This document shows, in pieces, positions 1 to 9,062 of a DNA stretch of 64,000 bases; positions within the stretch are counted from its first letter, which is position 1; the number at the start of each line of letters is the position of its first letter. A program made the translations under genes and the position numbers. Source of the stretch: Verrucomicrobiota bacterium (GTDB lineage Bacteria; Verrucomicrobiota; Verrucomicrobiia; Limisphaerales; JAEYXS01); contig JAEYXS010000117.1 in assembly GCA_023431185.1 (NCBI GenBank), forward strand, positions 62,001 through 126,000, written 5' to 3'. Below the pieces are notes generated by a model. It did not search any database. It saw only the letters and a program-made list of their open reading frames with translations, and had not been told where the DNA came from.

Positions 1-627
1 CTTCTTGTCGTTCTGATCCACCGTCACCGTGATGAAGTTCACCTCGGGCTGCGTGGTCCAGATGCCGTTGGCACCGATCAATTCGCGGGTGATCTCGTTG
101 TAAGGCCGGTTCTTTTGAATCTCCGTACTGAGCCAGTCCACCATACGATGACGCCGATAGATCAGGAAAGGTCCGTTCTCCACTCCCACATACGTCCGGG
201 CAAAACGTTCGGCCAGATAATCACTGAAGCGGCGGTCTTCAAAAAGCTTGGTCAACCACCATTGCACCATCTGTTCAGGCGGTTGCTGCTCCAGGACGCG
301 GATCTCCTCCAGTGAAGGCAAGGTGCCCGTCAACCCCAAGGACAGACGCCGCGCAATCGTCAGCGCGGGAGCCGAGGGAGCTGGCTGCAGTTTGACCTGC
401 CGCCATTCCTGCTCAAACGCATCATCCAGCTTCGCTACGATGGGGGCAAAACCGGAATCTTTCTGCAGAGCGGCATTGAAATTCTTCGGTGCGGGAAGAG
501 GTTTGCTGCGCCAGAGAGGCAGCAGGTAATTGCCCGCCAGCGCCAGACAGATGGCGATGAACGCCACCATCCGCCAGTTGCCGAAGCGGCTGGTCGCAGG
601 CGAGTTTGTCGGCTTGTTTTCGTTCAT
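1..627 (-). CDS. DUF1549 domain protein (3' part missing)
   Basis: The reading frame opens with ATG at 627 on the minus strand and runs without a stop off the left edge, giving 209 visible residues. Residues about 18-38 form one hydrophobic segment, so the protein is probably anchored in the membrane. From about residue 63 it matches the DUF1549 (PSCyt2) family: ARRLSLGLTGTLPSLEEI at 92-109 and the block RTYVGVENGPFLIYRRHR at 144-161 are typical of that domain. DUF1549 proteins are abundant in Planctomycetes and Verrucomicrobia, usually with DUF1553 further downstream and often with a cytochrome c domain in front. Here no CxxCH motif precedes the domain, only the membrane anchor. The biochemical role is unknown; a part in periplasmic polysaccharide or sulfate-ester breakdown is often suggested from context. 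A membrane protein gene lies divergently to the right. Confidence 0.85.
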   Translation of the reverse strand, partial: MNENKPTNSPATSRFGNWRMVAFIAICLALAGNYLLPLWRSKPLPAPKNFNAALQKDSGFAPIVAKLDDAFEQEWRQVKLQPAPSAPALTIARRLSLGLTGTLPSLEEIRVLEQQPPEQMVQWWLTKLFEDRRFSDYLAERFARTYVGVENGPFLIYRRHRMVDWLSTEIQKNRPYNEITRELIGANGIWTTQPEVNFITVTVDQNDKK

Positions 628-861
628 TTACGAGCCGGGGTAATACTTATGCCATCCACTATCCATCCGCGGGTGCCATCTGACAAACAGAACTTTTCGG
701 CATCACGGATGTTCCCGGTTCAGCACTGATGACGTCCCGCCTGGCTTTTGGTTACCAAATTTGATCATCTTTGGAGGCGACACCTTGGCCAAATGCCGTT
801 ATAGCTGGTGCATTAAGCCGTAACCGCCGGGTTTCCCAGACGTCATACTCATAACTGGTTG

Positions 862-2070
862 ATGAATGGAACGATAGAACTGCCTGTGCAACAAACTGCT
901 CTGGTGCCTGAGGCAACCGCCTTGCCACAGGCGAGCCCGCCTTTGGGCTTCATCGCCCGGTTGCGTAACTTCATCGCGCGGATCTTCCGTTGGATCGGTT
1001 CCACTATCGAATGGATTTTTGGGGCTATCACATTGATCGTCACCTTGGCGGTCTTCTCGGTGATCCCAATCCTCAACTTTCTCAGCTTGGGTTATCTGCT
1101 GGAGGTGAGCGGCCGGGTGGCCCGGACTAAGCGGCTGCGGGATGGTTTCGTGGGCGTGCGGAAGGCTGCCATCTTTGGCCGTATCGTTTTCGGTTCCTGG
1201 TTGATGATCTGGCCGGCCCGGTTCGTCTCCGGCATGTGGCAGGATGCAGAGCTCATCGCGAGCGGCAGCAAGGTCGCCATCGGCTGGCGCATCGCGCTCT
1301 ACCTTGTCACGTTCCTGACACTCGGCCACATCCTCTGGGCCTGCCTGCGGGGCGGCAAGTTGCGCCACTTCTTCTGGCCAGCACCTATCCGCTTTTTCAA
1401 ATGGCTGAAGCAGGAAGACAAGTTCAGCGGCATCCAAAAGGCCGTTATGGACTACCTCGTGGATCTGCGGCTCGGCTATTACTTCAAGCTCGGTGCCTTT
1501 GGATTTCTTGGTGGGTTGGTCTGGCTGATCGTTCCCGTGAGCATACTGATTTTTGCCAGCTACACACCAGCAGGGTTGGCTTTCCTCATCAGTCTCGTCG
1601 GCGGTGGTTTGCTGTTGCTCGTGGCCATGTACCTGCCCTTCTTGCAGGTGCATTACGCCATGGAAAACCGTTTCGCAGCGATGTTTGAATTGCAGAAGAT
1701 CCGGCAACTGTTCCGTCAGGCGCCGATCGCGTTCTGGACAGCACTGCTTGTCACGTTGCTATTTTCCATTCCGTTGTATCTGCTGAAGATCGAGTTCCCG
1801 CCCAAAGAGATCGCGTGGCTGCCCAGCTTGCTTTTTGTGGTGTTCATCTTCCCGGCACGGATGCTCTGTGGCTGGGCAGTTGGCCGCGCCATTAAGCATG
1901 AACAGCCACGCCATTTCTTTTTCCGGTTTCTCGGTCGCTTGGCAGCGTTGCCGGTCGCGTTCTTCTACGTGTTCGTCGTGTATCTCACGCAGTATCTTTC
2001 ATGGAACGGCGTGTACAGCCTCATCGAGCAGCACGCTTTCCTCGTACCGGCACCGATGTTGAGCATGTGA
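862..2070 (+). CDS. Multipass integral membrane protein of unknown function
   Basis: This encodes about 402 residues from ATG at 862; a TTG one codon earlier is the alternative start. The N-terminal 30 residues are polar, followed by roughly seven or eight hydrophobic segments near residues 48-75, 105-125, 140-165, 210-235, 240-265, 290-315, 320-345 and 370-392. A conserved-looking stretch follows the first segment (LNFLSLGYLLEVSGRVART), then a basic loop. I recognise no catalytic motif or transporter signature. The gene is divergent from the DUF1549 gene and meets the LRR gene tail to tail with 6 bases between. It might be a membrane partner of the DUF1549 protein, but only position supports that. 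The strand and frame are favoured because the protein shows regular membrane-segment organisation, whereas the opposite-strand frames are low-complexity. Confidence 0.75.
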   Translation: MNGTIELPVQQTALVPEATALPQASPPLGFIARLRNFIARIFRWIGSTIEWIFGAITLIVTLAVFSVIPILNFLSLGYLLEVSGRVARTKRLRDGFVGVRKAAIFGRIVFGSWLMIWPARFVSGMWQDAELIASGSKVAIGWRIALYLVTFLTLGHILWACLRGGKLRHFFWPAPIRFFKWLKQEDKFSGIQKAVMDYLVDLRLGYYFKLGAFGFLGGLVWLIVPVSILIFASYTPAGLAFLISLVGGGLLLLVAMYLPFLQVHYAMENRFAAMFELQKIRQLFRQAPIAFWTALLVTLLFSIPLYLLKIEFPPKEIAWLPSLLFVVFIFPARMLCGWAVGRAIKHEQPRHFFFRFLGRLAALPVAFFYVFVVYLTQYLSWNGVYSLIEQHAFLVPAPMLSM

Positions 2071-2076
2071 ATCTGG

Positions 2077-2940
2077 TTAGTTGTAAACGCGGGCGCCAAA
2101 GTCTTTCAGCCCGCTCAACTGCGTGCGGGCACTGGCTTTGAGCGGATTGCCTTTCAGATAGAGGTTGATGAAAGGTGAGAAACGCTTCTCACCATCATGA
2201 TCTTTCTTAGCCATTTCATACAGCGGAGCGAGGTCGCTGATCCGGTTATCTTCCAAAAATAGATGATAAAGGCCAGTCAGTCCGTTCAATGGTGAGACAT
2301 CAGCAATCTGGTTCCGGCTGAGTGACAATGAGGATAACCGCTTGAGATTATTGATCCCGGCTATACTGGTGATCTGGTTCTGGTCCAGATAGAGCGAAGT
2401 CAAGCGCGGCAGGCCAAACAAAGGTGAAATGTCAGCGATCTGGTTGTTCGACAGATAGACCGATGCCAGATTGTTCAAGGTGGACAACGGCTTGAGGTCT
2501 CTGACCTGATTGCCGGTAAGTTCAATATACTGCAGGGCACTGACGCCTGCGAGCGGCGAGATGTCCTGCACCTGATTATTGGCCAGGTCCAACAACTGGA
2601 TCATCGCCAGCCCCTTGATGGGTGTCAGGTCTTTGATCTGATTGTCGGCTAATTCCAGCGAAGCCAGTTTTTTGCAGTGCTCCAGACCGCTCAGATCGGT
2701 GATGCCAGCCCCTTTGGCCTTGATGACAGATAAGTTGGCCACATCCGCTGCCGTGATAGGTTTGGTGGTGTTCTGTTTCTCAAAGACATACTGGCGGACG
2801 GCTTCTTCCAGTTTCTTGTCTTTGAAGATGGATGTTTCTGCCGGCTTGGATTCAGGCTGCGCTTGCGCAAACGACAAGCGCACCGGCAGCATCGTCGCAA
2901 CCAGCGACAACGTTAGCAGTGGTACGAGTAGTTTGTTCAT
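2077..2940 (-). CDS. Secreted leucine-rich repeat protein (internalin-type repeats)
   Basis: The likely start is ATG at 2940, giving about 287 residues with a clear signal peptide (MNKLLVPLLTLSLVATML, cleavage near SFA-QA); a start 11 codons upstream would bury it. After a short helical cap (residues about 40-70) come roughly eight consecutive leucine-rich repeats of 21-22 residues with the internalin/SDS22 pattern, for example LELADNQIKDLTPIKGL, IELTGNQVRDLKPLSTL and LSLSRNQIADVSPLNGL. The repeats should form a curved solenoid that binds protein or glycan in the periplasm or outside the cell. There is no anchor or catalytic domain, so the role is probably binding only. The gene is monocistronic and convergent with the membrane protein gene to its left. 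Confidence 0.88.
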   Translation of the reverse strand: MNKLLVPLLTLSLVATMLPVRLSFAQAQPESKPAETSIFKDKKLEEAVRQYVFEKQNTTKPITAADVANLSVIKAKGAGITDLSGLEHCKKLASLELADNQIKDLTPIKGLAMIQLLDLANNQVQDISPLAGVSALQYIELTGNQVRDLKPLSTLNNLASVYLSNNQIADISPLFGLPRLTSLYLDQNQITSIAGINNLKRLSSLSLSRNQIADVSPLNGLTGLYHLFLEDNRISDLAPLYEMAKKDHDGEKRFSPFINLYLKGNPLKASARTQLSGLKDFGARVYN

Positions 2941-3014
2941 GGCTTGAAAACATGGTTTCAAACCGAAAGACAAACTGGACCGGCCAAGTGTTCAAAAAAT
3001 TTTACCGACGAAAC

Positions 3015-4007
3015 TTACGGCTTTAGCACGATCTTCCCGCCCAACGCACCGGACTTCTGCACCGTGCTTTCTTCTTGCAGACGATGAGCCTCCGCCGTCT
3101 GGGACAGCGGCAGGATACGGTCGATGCGCGACTTAAGTTTGCCTTCAGCCAACCAGCGGTTGATGTCCACGGAGCATTGACGTTGTTCATCCGGGTGCGC
3201 GGCAAACATGACAAAGCCGTAGAGCGAGCAACCCTTCACATAGAACGGCCCCACTGGAAAAGGCGGGCGGGCCTCGCGACCAGCCATGAGCACCATCCGG
3301 CCACGTGATGCCAGATTGGCCACCGCCAGGTCAAAGTCCGGTTCACGCAGCGTTTCCCACCAGACCTGAACACCAGCAGGTGCAAGCTTCTTCAATTCCT
3401 CATCAAGTTTTTGCGCGCGATACTCGATGACATGTTCCGCGCCTAATTCACGGGCCAAGGCCGCCTTCTCCGGACTGCCGGCGGTAGTAATCACTCGCGC
3501 CCCTACGGCCTTGGCCATCTGGACCACCATAGACCCCACCCCACCCGTGCCACCACGCACGAAAATCGTTTCACCCGCCTGCAACTTCGCTTCGCGGAAA
3601 AGCCCCAGATGCGCCGTGATGCCGACCAGCGCGATCGCGGCCGCATCTTCATCCTTCACATTCGCTGGTGTTTTATACAGCCAGCATTCATCCACTACGA
3701 TCTGCTCGGCGAATGTGCCAGGACGCCCGAGCACACCTTGATTCGTGCCCCAAACCCGATCGCCCACCCGCAGCGTTTTCACCTCTGGTCCCACCGCCTC
3801 CACCACGCCTGCGACATCACACCCGACGACAAAAGGCTTGGGCAGATTGAACGGCACCAAGCCCGCCCGGATGTAGGTATCGATCGGGTTCACCGAGACC
3901 GCTCCCACCTTGAGCCGCACTTGCGAACCTGACGGTTCGGGAACCGGCAGATCGCCGTAGATGATCTTTTCCGCCGGGCCGGTTTCGTGGATAAAAGCAG
4001 CTTTCAT
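3015..4007 (-). CDS. NADPH:quinone oxidoreductase, zinc-free MDR family
   Basis: Starting at ATG 4007 the product has 330 residues and begins MKAAFIHETGPAEKIIYGDL, the usual opening of the quinone oxidoreductase branch of the medium-chain dehydrogenase/reductase superfamily. The N-terminal GroES-like part has VNPIDTYIRAG (compare the NPxDxxxR motif) but no catalytic-zinc cysteine/histidine set. The Rossmann fold carries VRGGTGGVGSMVVQMAKAVG, a GGxGxVG-type NADPH loop. It probably reduces quinones or alpha,beta-unsaturated carbonyls in the cytoplasm with NADPH. A frame 17 codons longer exists but adds unrelated sequence; an AAGAGA motif sits just ahead of the chosen ATG. It is divergent from the photolyase gene, so the two may share a promoter region and an oxidative/light stress theme, though that is inference. 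Confidence 0.9.
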   Translation of the reverse strand: MKAAFIHETGPAEKIIYGDLPVPEPSGSQVRLKVGAVSVNPIDTYIRAGLVPFNLPKPFVVGCDVAGVVEAVGPEVKTLRVGDRVWGTNQGVLGRPGTFAEQIVVDECWLYKTPANVKDEDAAAIALVGITAHLGLFREAKLQAGETIFVRGGTGGVGSMVVQMAKAVGARVITTAGSPEKAALARELGAEHVIEYRAQKLDEELKKLAPAGVQVWWETLREPDFDLAVANLASRGRMVLMAGREARPPFPVGPFYVKGCSLYGFVMFAAHPDEQRQCSVDINRWLAEGKLKSRIDRILPLSQTAEAHRLQEESTVQKSGALGGKIVLKP

Positions 4008-4108
4008 GTGAATCTCTTTGTTCGCGTCGAACCTAACTCGCTCACCTGATCTGGGCAAGTCGGGCTCAAAGATTTGTCAGCGTCAAAACCTGTGTTAGCT
4101 TCGCCGCA

Positions 4109-5509
4109 GTGAAAAGGGTCATCCATTGGTTCCGCCGGGATTTGCGGATCACTGACAACACCGCCTTGTATGAAGCTTCACGGCTCGCCGAGACGGTCAT
4201 CCCGGTCTTCATTTTGGAAGACGCTTTCAAGACCGGGCCGGATGTCGGTGCCGCCCGTGCCGCCTTCCTGCTGCACTCTGTCGATTCACTACGAAAGAAT
4301 TTGGAGCACCTGGGCTACCCTTTAGTCATCCGCTTGGGCAAATCAGTGGACTTGATCCCGCAACTGGCAAGAGAGCTAAAGGCGGAGGCGGTCTTTTGCA
4401 ACGCACGGTACGAGCCCTACACCGAGGCGCGTGATCATAAGATCGCCGAGGAGTTGCAATCCTTTGGTGCGCCATTGCGCATCTTCAAAGACGCAGTCGT
4501 GTGGGAGCGCAAAGAAATCCTCACCAAAACGGGCAACCCCTACACGGTCTTTACGCCCTACTCGAAAGCATGGAAGGCGCTGCCCGTTCCCGCCCCAAAG
4601 CCCAAGCTCAAAGCAACCACGCAGAAGTATCCTGACATAGTCTGCGATCCCCTGCCCTTAGACCCGAAGGATTTGGGATTCCCAACGCAGCAGACCTTGG
4701 GTGCTACGGGTGAGCGCGCTGCTTTGGAGCGTTTGAAAAATTTCCTCCAGCACAGCGTCTACAAGTATGCGGAGCAGCGCAATTACCCGGCGATCGACGG
4801 CACCTCACAACTTTCGCCGCACTTGCGCTGCGGCACCATCGGCATACGCACCATCCTCGCAGAGCTGGAAAAACGCCGTATCGGTGCCAATGCGGTGGAA
4901 CTCAAGAATTGCGACACGTTCTTAAGCGAGCTCATCTGGCGGGAGTTCTACACCCAGATCCTCGCCAACTTCCCACATGTGAGCAAAGGTGCGTTTCGCC
5001 CCGAGTATGATCGCCTGGAATGGAGCGACAACGAATCCCATTTCCAAGCCTGGTGCGCGGGCATGACTGGCTTCCCCATCGTCGATGCCGCCATGCGCTG
5101 CCTGAACGCCACCGGCAACATGCACAACCGTCTGCGGATGATCGTGGCGATGTTTCTGACGAAGGACCTGCTCATCAACTGGCAGCGCGGGGAACGCTAC
5201 TTCATGCAACAGTTGGTGGATGGCGACAAGGCCGCCAATAACGGCGGCTGGCAATGGAGTGCGGGAACCGGAACGGACGCGGCTCCCTACTTCCGCATCT
5301 TCAACCCTGTCTCACAGGGCGAGAAATTCGATGTGAACGGGGACTTTGTCCGTCAATGGGTGCCGGAGCTGAAAACACTTCCCAACGCGGTGATCCACCA
5401 GCCCTGGGAATATCCCCTCTTTGCTCAGACTGGCTACGTGAAACGTATCATCGACCACAGTGAACAACGCGAGAAATGTCTCGCGATGTTCAAAGCGGTG
5501 AAAGGTTGA
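4109..5509 (+). CDS. phrB: Deoxyribodipyrimidine photolyase (CPD class I)
   Basis: The 466-residue product starts at GTG 4109 and matches the photolyase/cryptochrome family over its full length. The N-terminal antenna (Rossmann) domain begins VIHWFRRDLRITDNTALYEA. The C-terminal FAD domain holds WREFYTQILANFPH, GMTGFPIVDAAMRCLNATG and MHNRLRMIVAMFLTKDLLI, then NNGGWQWSAGTGTDAAPYFR, the hallmark FAD and DNA-binding blocks, including tryptophans of the electron-transfer chain. The length is normal for bacterial class I CPD photolyases. It repairs cyclobutane pyrimidine dimers using blue or near-UV light. The second antenna chromophore cannot be decided from sequence alone. It ends 2 bases before the stop of the convergent Dabb gene. 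Confidence 0.95.
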   Translation: MKRVIHWFRRDLRITDNTALYEASRLAETVIPVFILEDAFKTGPDVGAARAAFLLHSVDSLRKNLEHLGYPLVIRLGKSVDLIPQLARELKAEAVFCNARYEPYTEARDHKIAEELQSFGAPLRIFKDAVVWERKEILTKTGNPYTVFTPYSKAWKALPVPAPKPKLKATTQKYPDIVCDPLPLDPKDLGFPTQQTLGATGERAALERLKNFLQHSVYKYAEQRNYPAIDGTSQLSPHLRCGTIGIRTILAELEKRRIGANAVELKNCDTFLSELIWREFYTQILANFPHVSKGAFRPEYDRLEWSDNESHFQAWCAGMTGFPIVDAAMRCLNATGNMHNRLRMIVAMFLTKDLLINWQRGERYFMQQLVDGDKAANNGGWQWSAGTGTDAAPYFRIFNPVSQGEKFDVNGDFVRQWVPELKTLPNAVIHQPWEYPLFAQTGYVKRIIDHSEQREKCLAMFKAVKG

Positions 5510-5511
5510 GC

Positions 5512-5814
5512 TTACAGCTCGAAATCGAACGCCAGCACAGAATCCACGTTGGCCAGCAGCAATTGCTTGATCTTCTCGTGTTCCGGGTGCGTGAGGTAGC
5601 CGTCACGTGAGGCAGCATCCACAAAAGTGATGACGAAACCATGGGAGTATCCCTGATTCAGTCCTTCCGGGCTGTTATTCGGGCCGGACACATAGTCCTC
5701 GATCCCCGGGATCTCTTCCGTAGCGTTCAGAATCTGATCGAAGATGTCCGTGATCTGATCTTCGGTCACTTCCGGCTTAAACTTGAACAAAGCGATGTGC
5801 TTAACCTTTGACAT
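5512..5814 (-). CDS. Dabb (stress-responsive alpha/beta barrel) protein
   Basis: This 100-residue protein starts at ATG 5814 with an AGGA motif a few bases upstream. It has the dimeric alpha+beta barrel (Dabb) pattern: an opening strand VKHIALFKFKP, a helix, then SHGFVITFVDAASRDGYLTH with PEHEKIKQLL behind it. Members bind small hydrophobic ligands or act as small cyclases or stress proteins; the substrate here is unknown. It is monocistronic, convergent with the photolyase gene and co-directional with the glutathione peroxidase operon downstream (87 bases). Confidence 0.9.
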   Translation of the reverse strand: MSKVKHIALFKFKPEVTEDQITDIFDQILNATEEIPGIEDYVSGPNNSPEGLNQGYSHGFVITFVDAASRDGYLTHPEHEKIKQLLLANVDSVLAFDFEL

Positions 5815-5900
5815 ATATCCTGCTGATTTGCTGAACGCAGTTTGCGGACTAATGGAACGAAGGTAAAGCTTTCACCTCAAAAAGTTTTACTTTTACCGGC

Positions 5901-6449
5901 TCACTTCGCCCCCAGCGCCGCCTCCAATGCCCTCGTGATTTCCTCCCCATCCGGCTCCGTATCCGGATCAAAACGCTTCAATACCTTCCCATCTTTGCCC
6001 ACCAGAAACTTCGCGAAGTTCCAGCCCACTTCACCGGGAAATGGTGAACTCTTGCCCGTCAACTGCTCATACAGAGCGTGCTTCTCTGGTCCGGCCACTT
6101 TGATCTTCGCGAACATCGGGAAGGTCACTTGATAGCGCGACCGGCAGAACTGCTTGATCTCCTTTTCCGTTCCCGGCTCCTGCCCGCCGAAGTCATTGCA
6201 CGGAAAACCCAGCACCGCGAAACCCTTTTCTTTGTACTTCTTGTACAAATCCTCCATCCCCGCATATTGCGTCGTCAGTCCGCACTCCGATGCCACATTC
6301 ACCACCAGCAGCACCTTGCCCTTGTACGCGCCCAACGACTGCTCCTTGCCATCGATGTCTATCACCTTGATGCCATGGATTGGCGCTTCCGCCCCCATCA
6401 AGGCCGCGGCGGTCACCGTCATAAGCAAAATGGTAAACAGTCGCTTCAC
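5901..6449 (-). CDS. Secreted glutathione peroxidase family protein
   Basis: The 182-residue product starts at GTG 6449 and carries a signal peptide (MKRLFTILLMTVTAAALMGA). The thioredoxin-like fold has the peroxidatic cysteine at 56 in NVASECGLTTQY, glutamine 90 in FPCNDFGGQEPG and tryptophan 143 in WNFAKFL, the family's Cys-Gln-Trp centre. Cys84 or Cys102 could serve as resolving cysteine, so thioredoxin-type recycling is more likely than glutathione. It should reduce hydroperoxides outside the cytoplasm. It is the last gene of a tight serA-parvulin-peroxidase cluster, 4 bases after the parvulin stop. An AGGAG lies unusually close to the GTG, so the exact start is a little uncertain. Confidence 0.93.
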   Translation of the reverse strand: MKRLFTILLMTVTAAALMGAEAPIHGIKVIDIDGKEQSLGAYKGKVLLVVNVASECGLTTQYAGMEDLYKKYKEKGFAVLGFPCNDFGGQEPGTEKEIKQFCRSRYQVTFPMFAKIKVAGPEKHALYEQLTGKSSPFPGEVGWNFAKFLVGKDGKVLKRFDPDTEPDGEEITRALEAALGAK

Positions 6450-6453
6450 ACTC

Positions 6454-7452
6454 CTATTTGCTTTCCTCGAAGAAGAACTGCACCCCGGCTTCCTCTTTCA
6501 GCTTCTTGTAATAATCCGGCAACTGCTTTTGCGTTTCCTGTGCCAGCAATGCGTCCTTGATCCGGGCGGAAACCTCCGCCAGTTGCAGTTTCTTCGGCGG
6601 CAGCTTCTCGAGCACTTTGATGATGTGATATCCGTACTGTGACGTCACGATGTCGCTGATCTGCCCCGGCAGCAACGTAAAGGCCACCGCGTCGAACTCC
6701 GGCACCATCCGCCCGCGCGGGAAGGTGTACTCGCCGCCATTCTGCTTGGAGCCGATGTCTTCGCTGAACTCCTTCGCCAAGGCCGCGAAATCCTCCCCCG
6801 CTTTGGCACGCACCAGCAACTGGTCGATCTTCGCCCGCTTTTCCTTCTTCTTCTCCTCGGGTAATTCCGTGCGGGTTGTTGAATCCATCGTCACCAGCAG
6901 GATATGCGCTGCTCTCACCATTTCCGGCTGATCGAACTGCTTCGGGTTCTCGTCGTAAAACTTCTTCGCCGAATCATCACTGATCGTGATCTTGGCCGCG
7001 ATCTCGCGTTCCACCACCTTGCGGATCAAGGCTTCCTCTTCCGCCCTTGCCACGAATGTCTCATACTTCATGCCCGTAGCTTCCAGACGGCGCTTGAAGG
7101 CCTCTTCAGAAGGCATCCGTTTCTTCGTTTCTTCCACGAACTTCTCGGCAAACTTTTTGGCCTCGGCCTTCTCTTCCGTATTGGCCCGCGCCACGATAAG
7201 CTGGGACATCACCATGCGCTCCACCAAGTTCGTCATGATCCGGGGACGGTCAGCCTCCGGCAACACCTGGCCTTGGGCGGCCAAAGAAGCCCGCAAGCCG
7301 ATCAAGGCGTCATCCACCGCGCTCTGCTTGACCTCCACCCCCTTGCCCTTGGCCACCACCTTGTCCTCAAACAACGGGGCCGCCGCCTGGGCGACTTGGG
7401 CCAGCATCACCAGACCGGTGACCGCCATCAACCATGTGCTAAAACGTTTCAT
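6454..7452 (-). CDS. Periplasmic parvulin-type peptidyl-prolyl isomerase (SurA/PrsA-like)
   Basis: This encodes 332 residues starting at ATG 7452 with AAGGA upstream. Residues 1-23 form a signal peptide. Residues about 30-170 make a charged helical chaperone-like domain, and residues about 178-285 are a parvulin (PpiC/rotamase) domain, seen in VRAAHILLVT, EFSEDIGSKQNGGEYTFPRG and ILLP-type GQISDIVTSQYGYHIIKV. A short helical tail follows. It would catalyse proline cis/trans isomerisation and hold unfolded envelope proteins, as SurA or PrsA do. It lies 11 bases after serA and 4 before the peroxidase gene, so the three are probably cotranscribed. No lipobox is seen, so it should be soluble in the periplasm. 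Confidence 0.93.
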   Translation of the reverse strand: MKRFSTWLMAVTGLVMLAQVAQAAAPLFEDKVVAKGKGVEVKQSAVDDALIGLRASLAAQGQVLPEADRPRIMTNLVERMVMSQLIVARANTEEKAEAKKFAEKFVEETKKRMPSEEAFKRRLEATGMKYETFVARAEEEALIRKVVEREIAAKITISDDSAKKFYDENPKQFDQPEMVRAAHILLVTMDSTTRTELPEEKKKEKRAKIDQLLVRAKAGEDFAALAKEFSEDIGSKQNGGEYTFPRGRMVPEFDAVAFTLLPGQISDIVTSQYGYHIIKVLEKLPPKKLQLAEVSARIKDALLAQETQKQLPDYYKKLKEEAGVQFFFEESK

Positions 7453-7463
7453 GTCTTCTATCC

Positions 7464-9062
7464 TTACAGATTTACCACTTTCACATTCGTGATAGCCGGA
7501 TCTTTCTCCAGCTCATTCAGCAATTCCTGCGGCGGCAGGCTGTCCAATCCCAGCACCGTCAATGCCTGCCCGCCAATCGTATCCCGACTCAGGCTCATGC
7601 TCGCGATATTCACCTTGTGCTTGCCCAGCAGCGTGCCCACATGCCCCACAATACCCGGACGGTCATTGTTGTTCAGCAACAGCAACACCCCGTTCGGCAC
7701 GATCTCCACCGGCTGGCTGAAGAGCCGCACGATCCGCGGATTGTTTGGCGAACCGAAGAACGTGCCGCCCGCCGACACCAGTTTGTTCTCGCCCTGAAAC
7801 GCTTGCACGTGCAACCACTCGTTGAACGTCACCGGCTCGCTCGAGCGCTTCTCTTCCACCGTCAATCCCAACGTAGATGCGACGCTCCGCACGTTGATAT
7901 TGTTCAAATCCTTCACCGACGACTTGCTCAGGAAACCTTGGATCACCGCTCGCGTTACTGGATCGATGTTCGGCAACTCCTGCGCCTTGCCACCATACGT
8001 GATGTGGATGCGATCCACCTGCGCCGGTGCCAGTTGCGTGATCAGCTTGCCCAGCTTCTCGCCCAGTGTCAGATACGGCTTCACCTGCTCGTACGTCTTC
8101 GCATCGAGGTAAGGCATGTTCACCGCATTGCGGACCTCGCCCGTGAGCAAGTAACCCGCGATGACCTCCGCCACTTCGATACCGCACTTCTCCTGCGCCT
8201 CATTCGTGCTCGCGCCCAAATGCGGTGTCAGAATAACAGCCGGATGCTTGCGGAACGGATGATCCGCCGCCAAAGGCTCCTCCGCGAACACATCCAAGCC
8301 AGCACCTGCGATCTTGCCCGATTCCAAAGCCGCCAGCAGGTCCGCCTCCACGATGATCTCACCACGTGCGCAATTCACGATCCGCACATTCGGCTTCATC
8401 TTCGCGAAGGCCGCTGCGTTCAACATCCCCTTCGTCTGCTCCGTCACCGGCATATGCACCGTGATGAAATCCGCCGCGCTGTAGATGTCGTCCAAATCTC
8501 CGCACAAGGTCACACCCATGGCCTTCGCCCGCGCTTCCGTCAGGAACGGGTCATAAGCCAGCACCTTCATGCCGAACGCCAATGCGCGCTTGGCCACTTC
8601 ACCGCCAATGCGGCCCATGCCCAATACGCCCAAAGTCTTGCCCGTGAGTTCCACCCCTTGGAACGCCTTGCGATCCCATTTGCCCGCCACCATCGTGCCA
8701 TGCGCCTGCGGCACCTTGCGCGCCAGGTTCAGGATCATCGAGAAGGTCAACTCCGCCGTCGTGATCGTGTTGCCGCCCGGCGTGTTCATGACGATCACAC
8801 CCTTCGTCGTCGCATACGGCACATCCACATTATCCACACCCACACCGGCACGGCCGACCACCTTCAGCTTGGTCGCCGCGTTCAGCACATTCTTGGAGAT
8901 CTTCGTCTCCGACCGCACCACGATGGCATCGACATCCGCTACCAGCGGCAGCAAGTCAGCTTCCGTCAACTTCTTGTCCAGCACCACTACATCAAACTCC
9001 GGGCGCTCTTTAAAAAGCGCGATACCCTTTGGCGAAATCGGATCACAAATCAAAATCTTCAT
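7464..9062 (-). CDS. serA: D-3-phosphoglycerate dehydrogenase, long form with ACT domain
   Basis: The 532-residue product starts at ATG 9062 and is the long form of SerA, which oxidises 3-phosphoglycerate with NAD+ as the first step of serine synthesis. The nucleotide-binding domain has LGVLGMGRIGGEVAKRALAF, and the catalytic residues sit in VNCARGEIIVEADL (Arg), AEEPL (Glu) and TPHLGASTNEAQEK (His). Residues about 320-450 form the intervening substrate-binding domain, and the C-terminal 75 residues are an ACT domain (NNDRPGIVGHVGTLLGKHKV) expected to mediate serine feedback. It is the first gene of the operon with the parvulin and peroxidase genes. Upstream is a 0.6 kb non-coding stretch. 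Confidence 0.97.
   Translation of the reverse strand: MKILICDPISPKGIALFKERPEFDVVVLDKKLTEADLLPLVADVDAIVVRSETKISKNVLNAATKLKVVGRAGVGVDNVDVPYATTKGVIVMNTPGGNTITTAELTFSMILNLARKVPQAHGTMVAGKWDRKAFQGVELTGKTLGVLGMGRIGGEVAKRALAFGMKVLAYDPFLTEARAKAMGVTLCGDLDDIYSAADFITVHMPVTEQTKGMLNAAAFAKMKPNVRIVNCARGEIIVEADLLAALESGKIAGAGLDVFAEEPLAADHPFRKHPAVILTPHLGASTNEAQEKCGIEVAEVIAGYLLTGEVRNAVNMPYLDAKTYEQVKPYLTLGEKLGKLITQLAPAQVDRIHITYGGKAQELPNIDPVTRAVIQGFLSKSSVKDLNNINVRSVASTLGLTVEEKRSSEPVTFNEWLHVQAFQGENKLVSAGGTFFGSPNNPRIVRLFSQPVEIVPNGVLLLLNNNDRPGIVGHVGTLLGKHKVNIASMSLSRDTIGGQALTVLGLDSLPPQELLNELEKDPAITNVKVVNL

Noticed and set aside
799..1707. A 302-codon minus-strand frame over the membrane protein
   Set aside because: The plus strand shows regular hydrophobic segments, while the minus frame is a polar low-complexity mixture.
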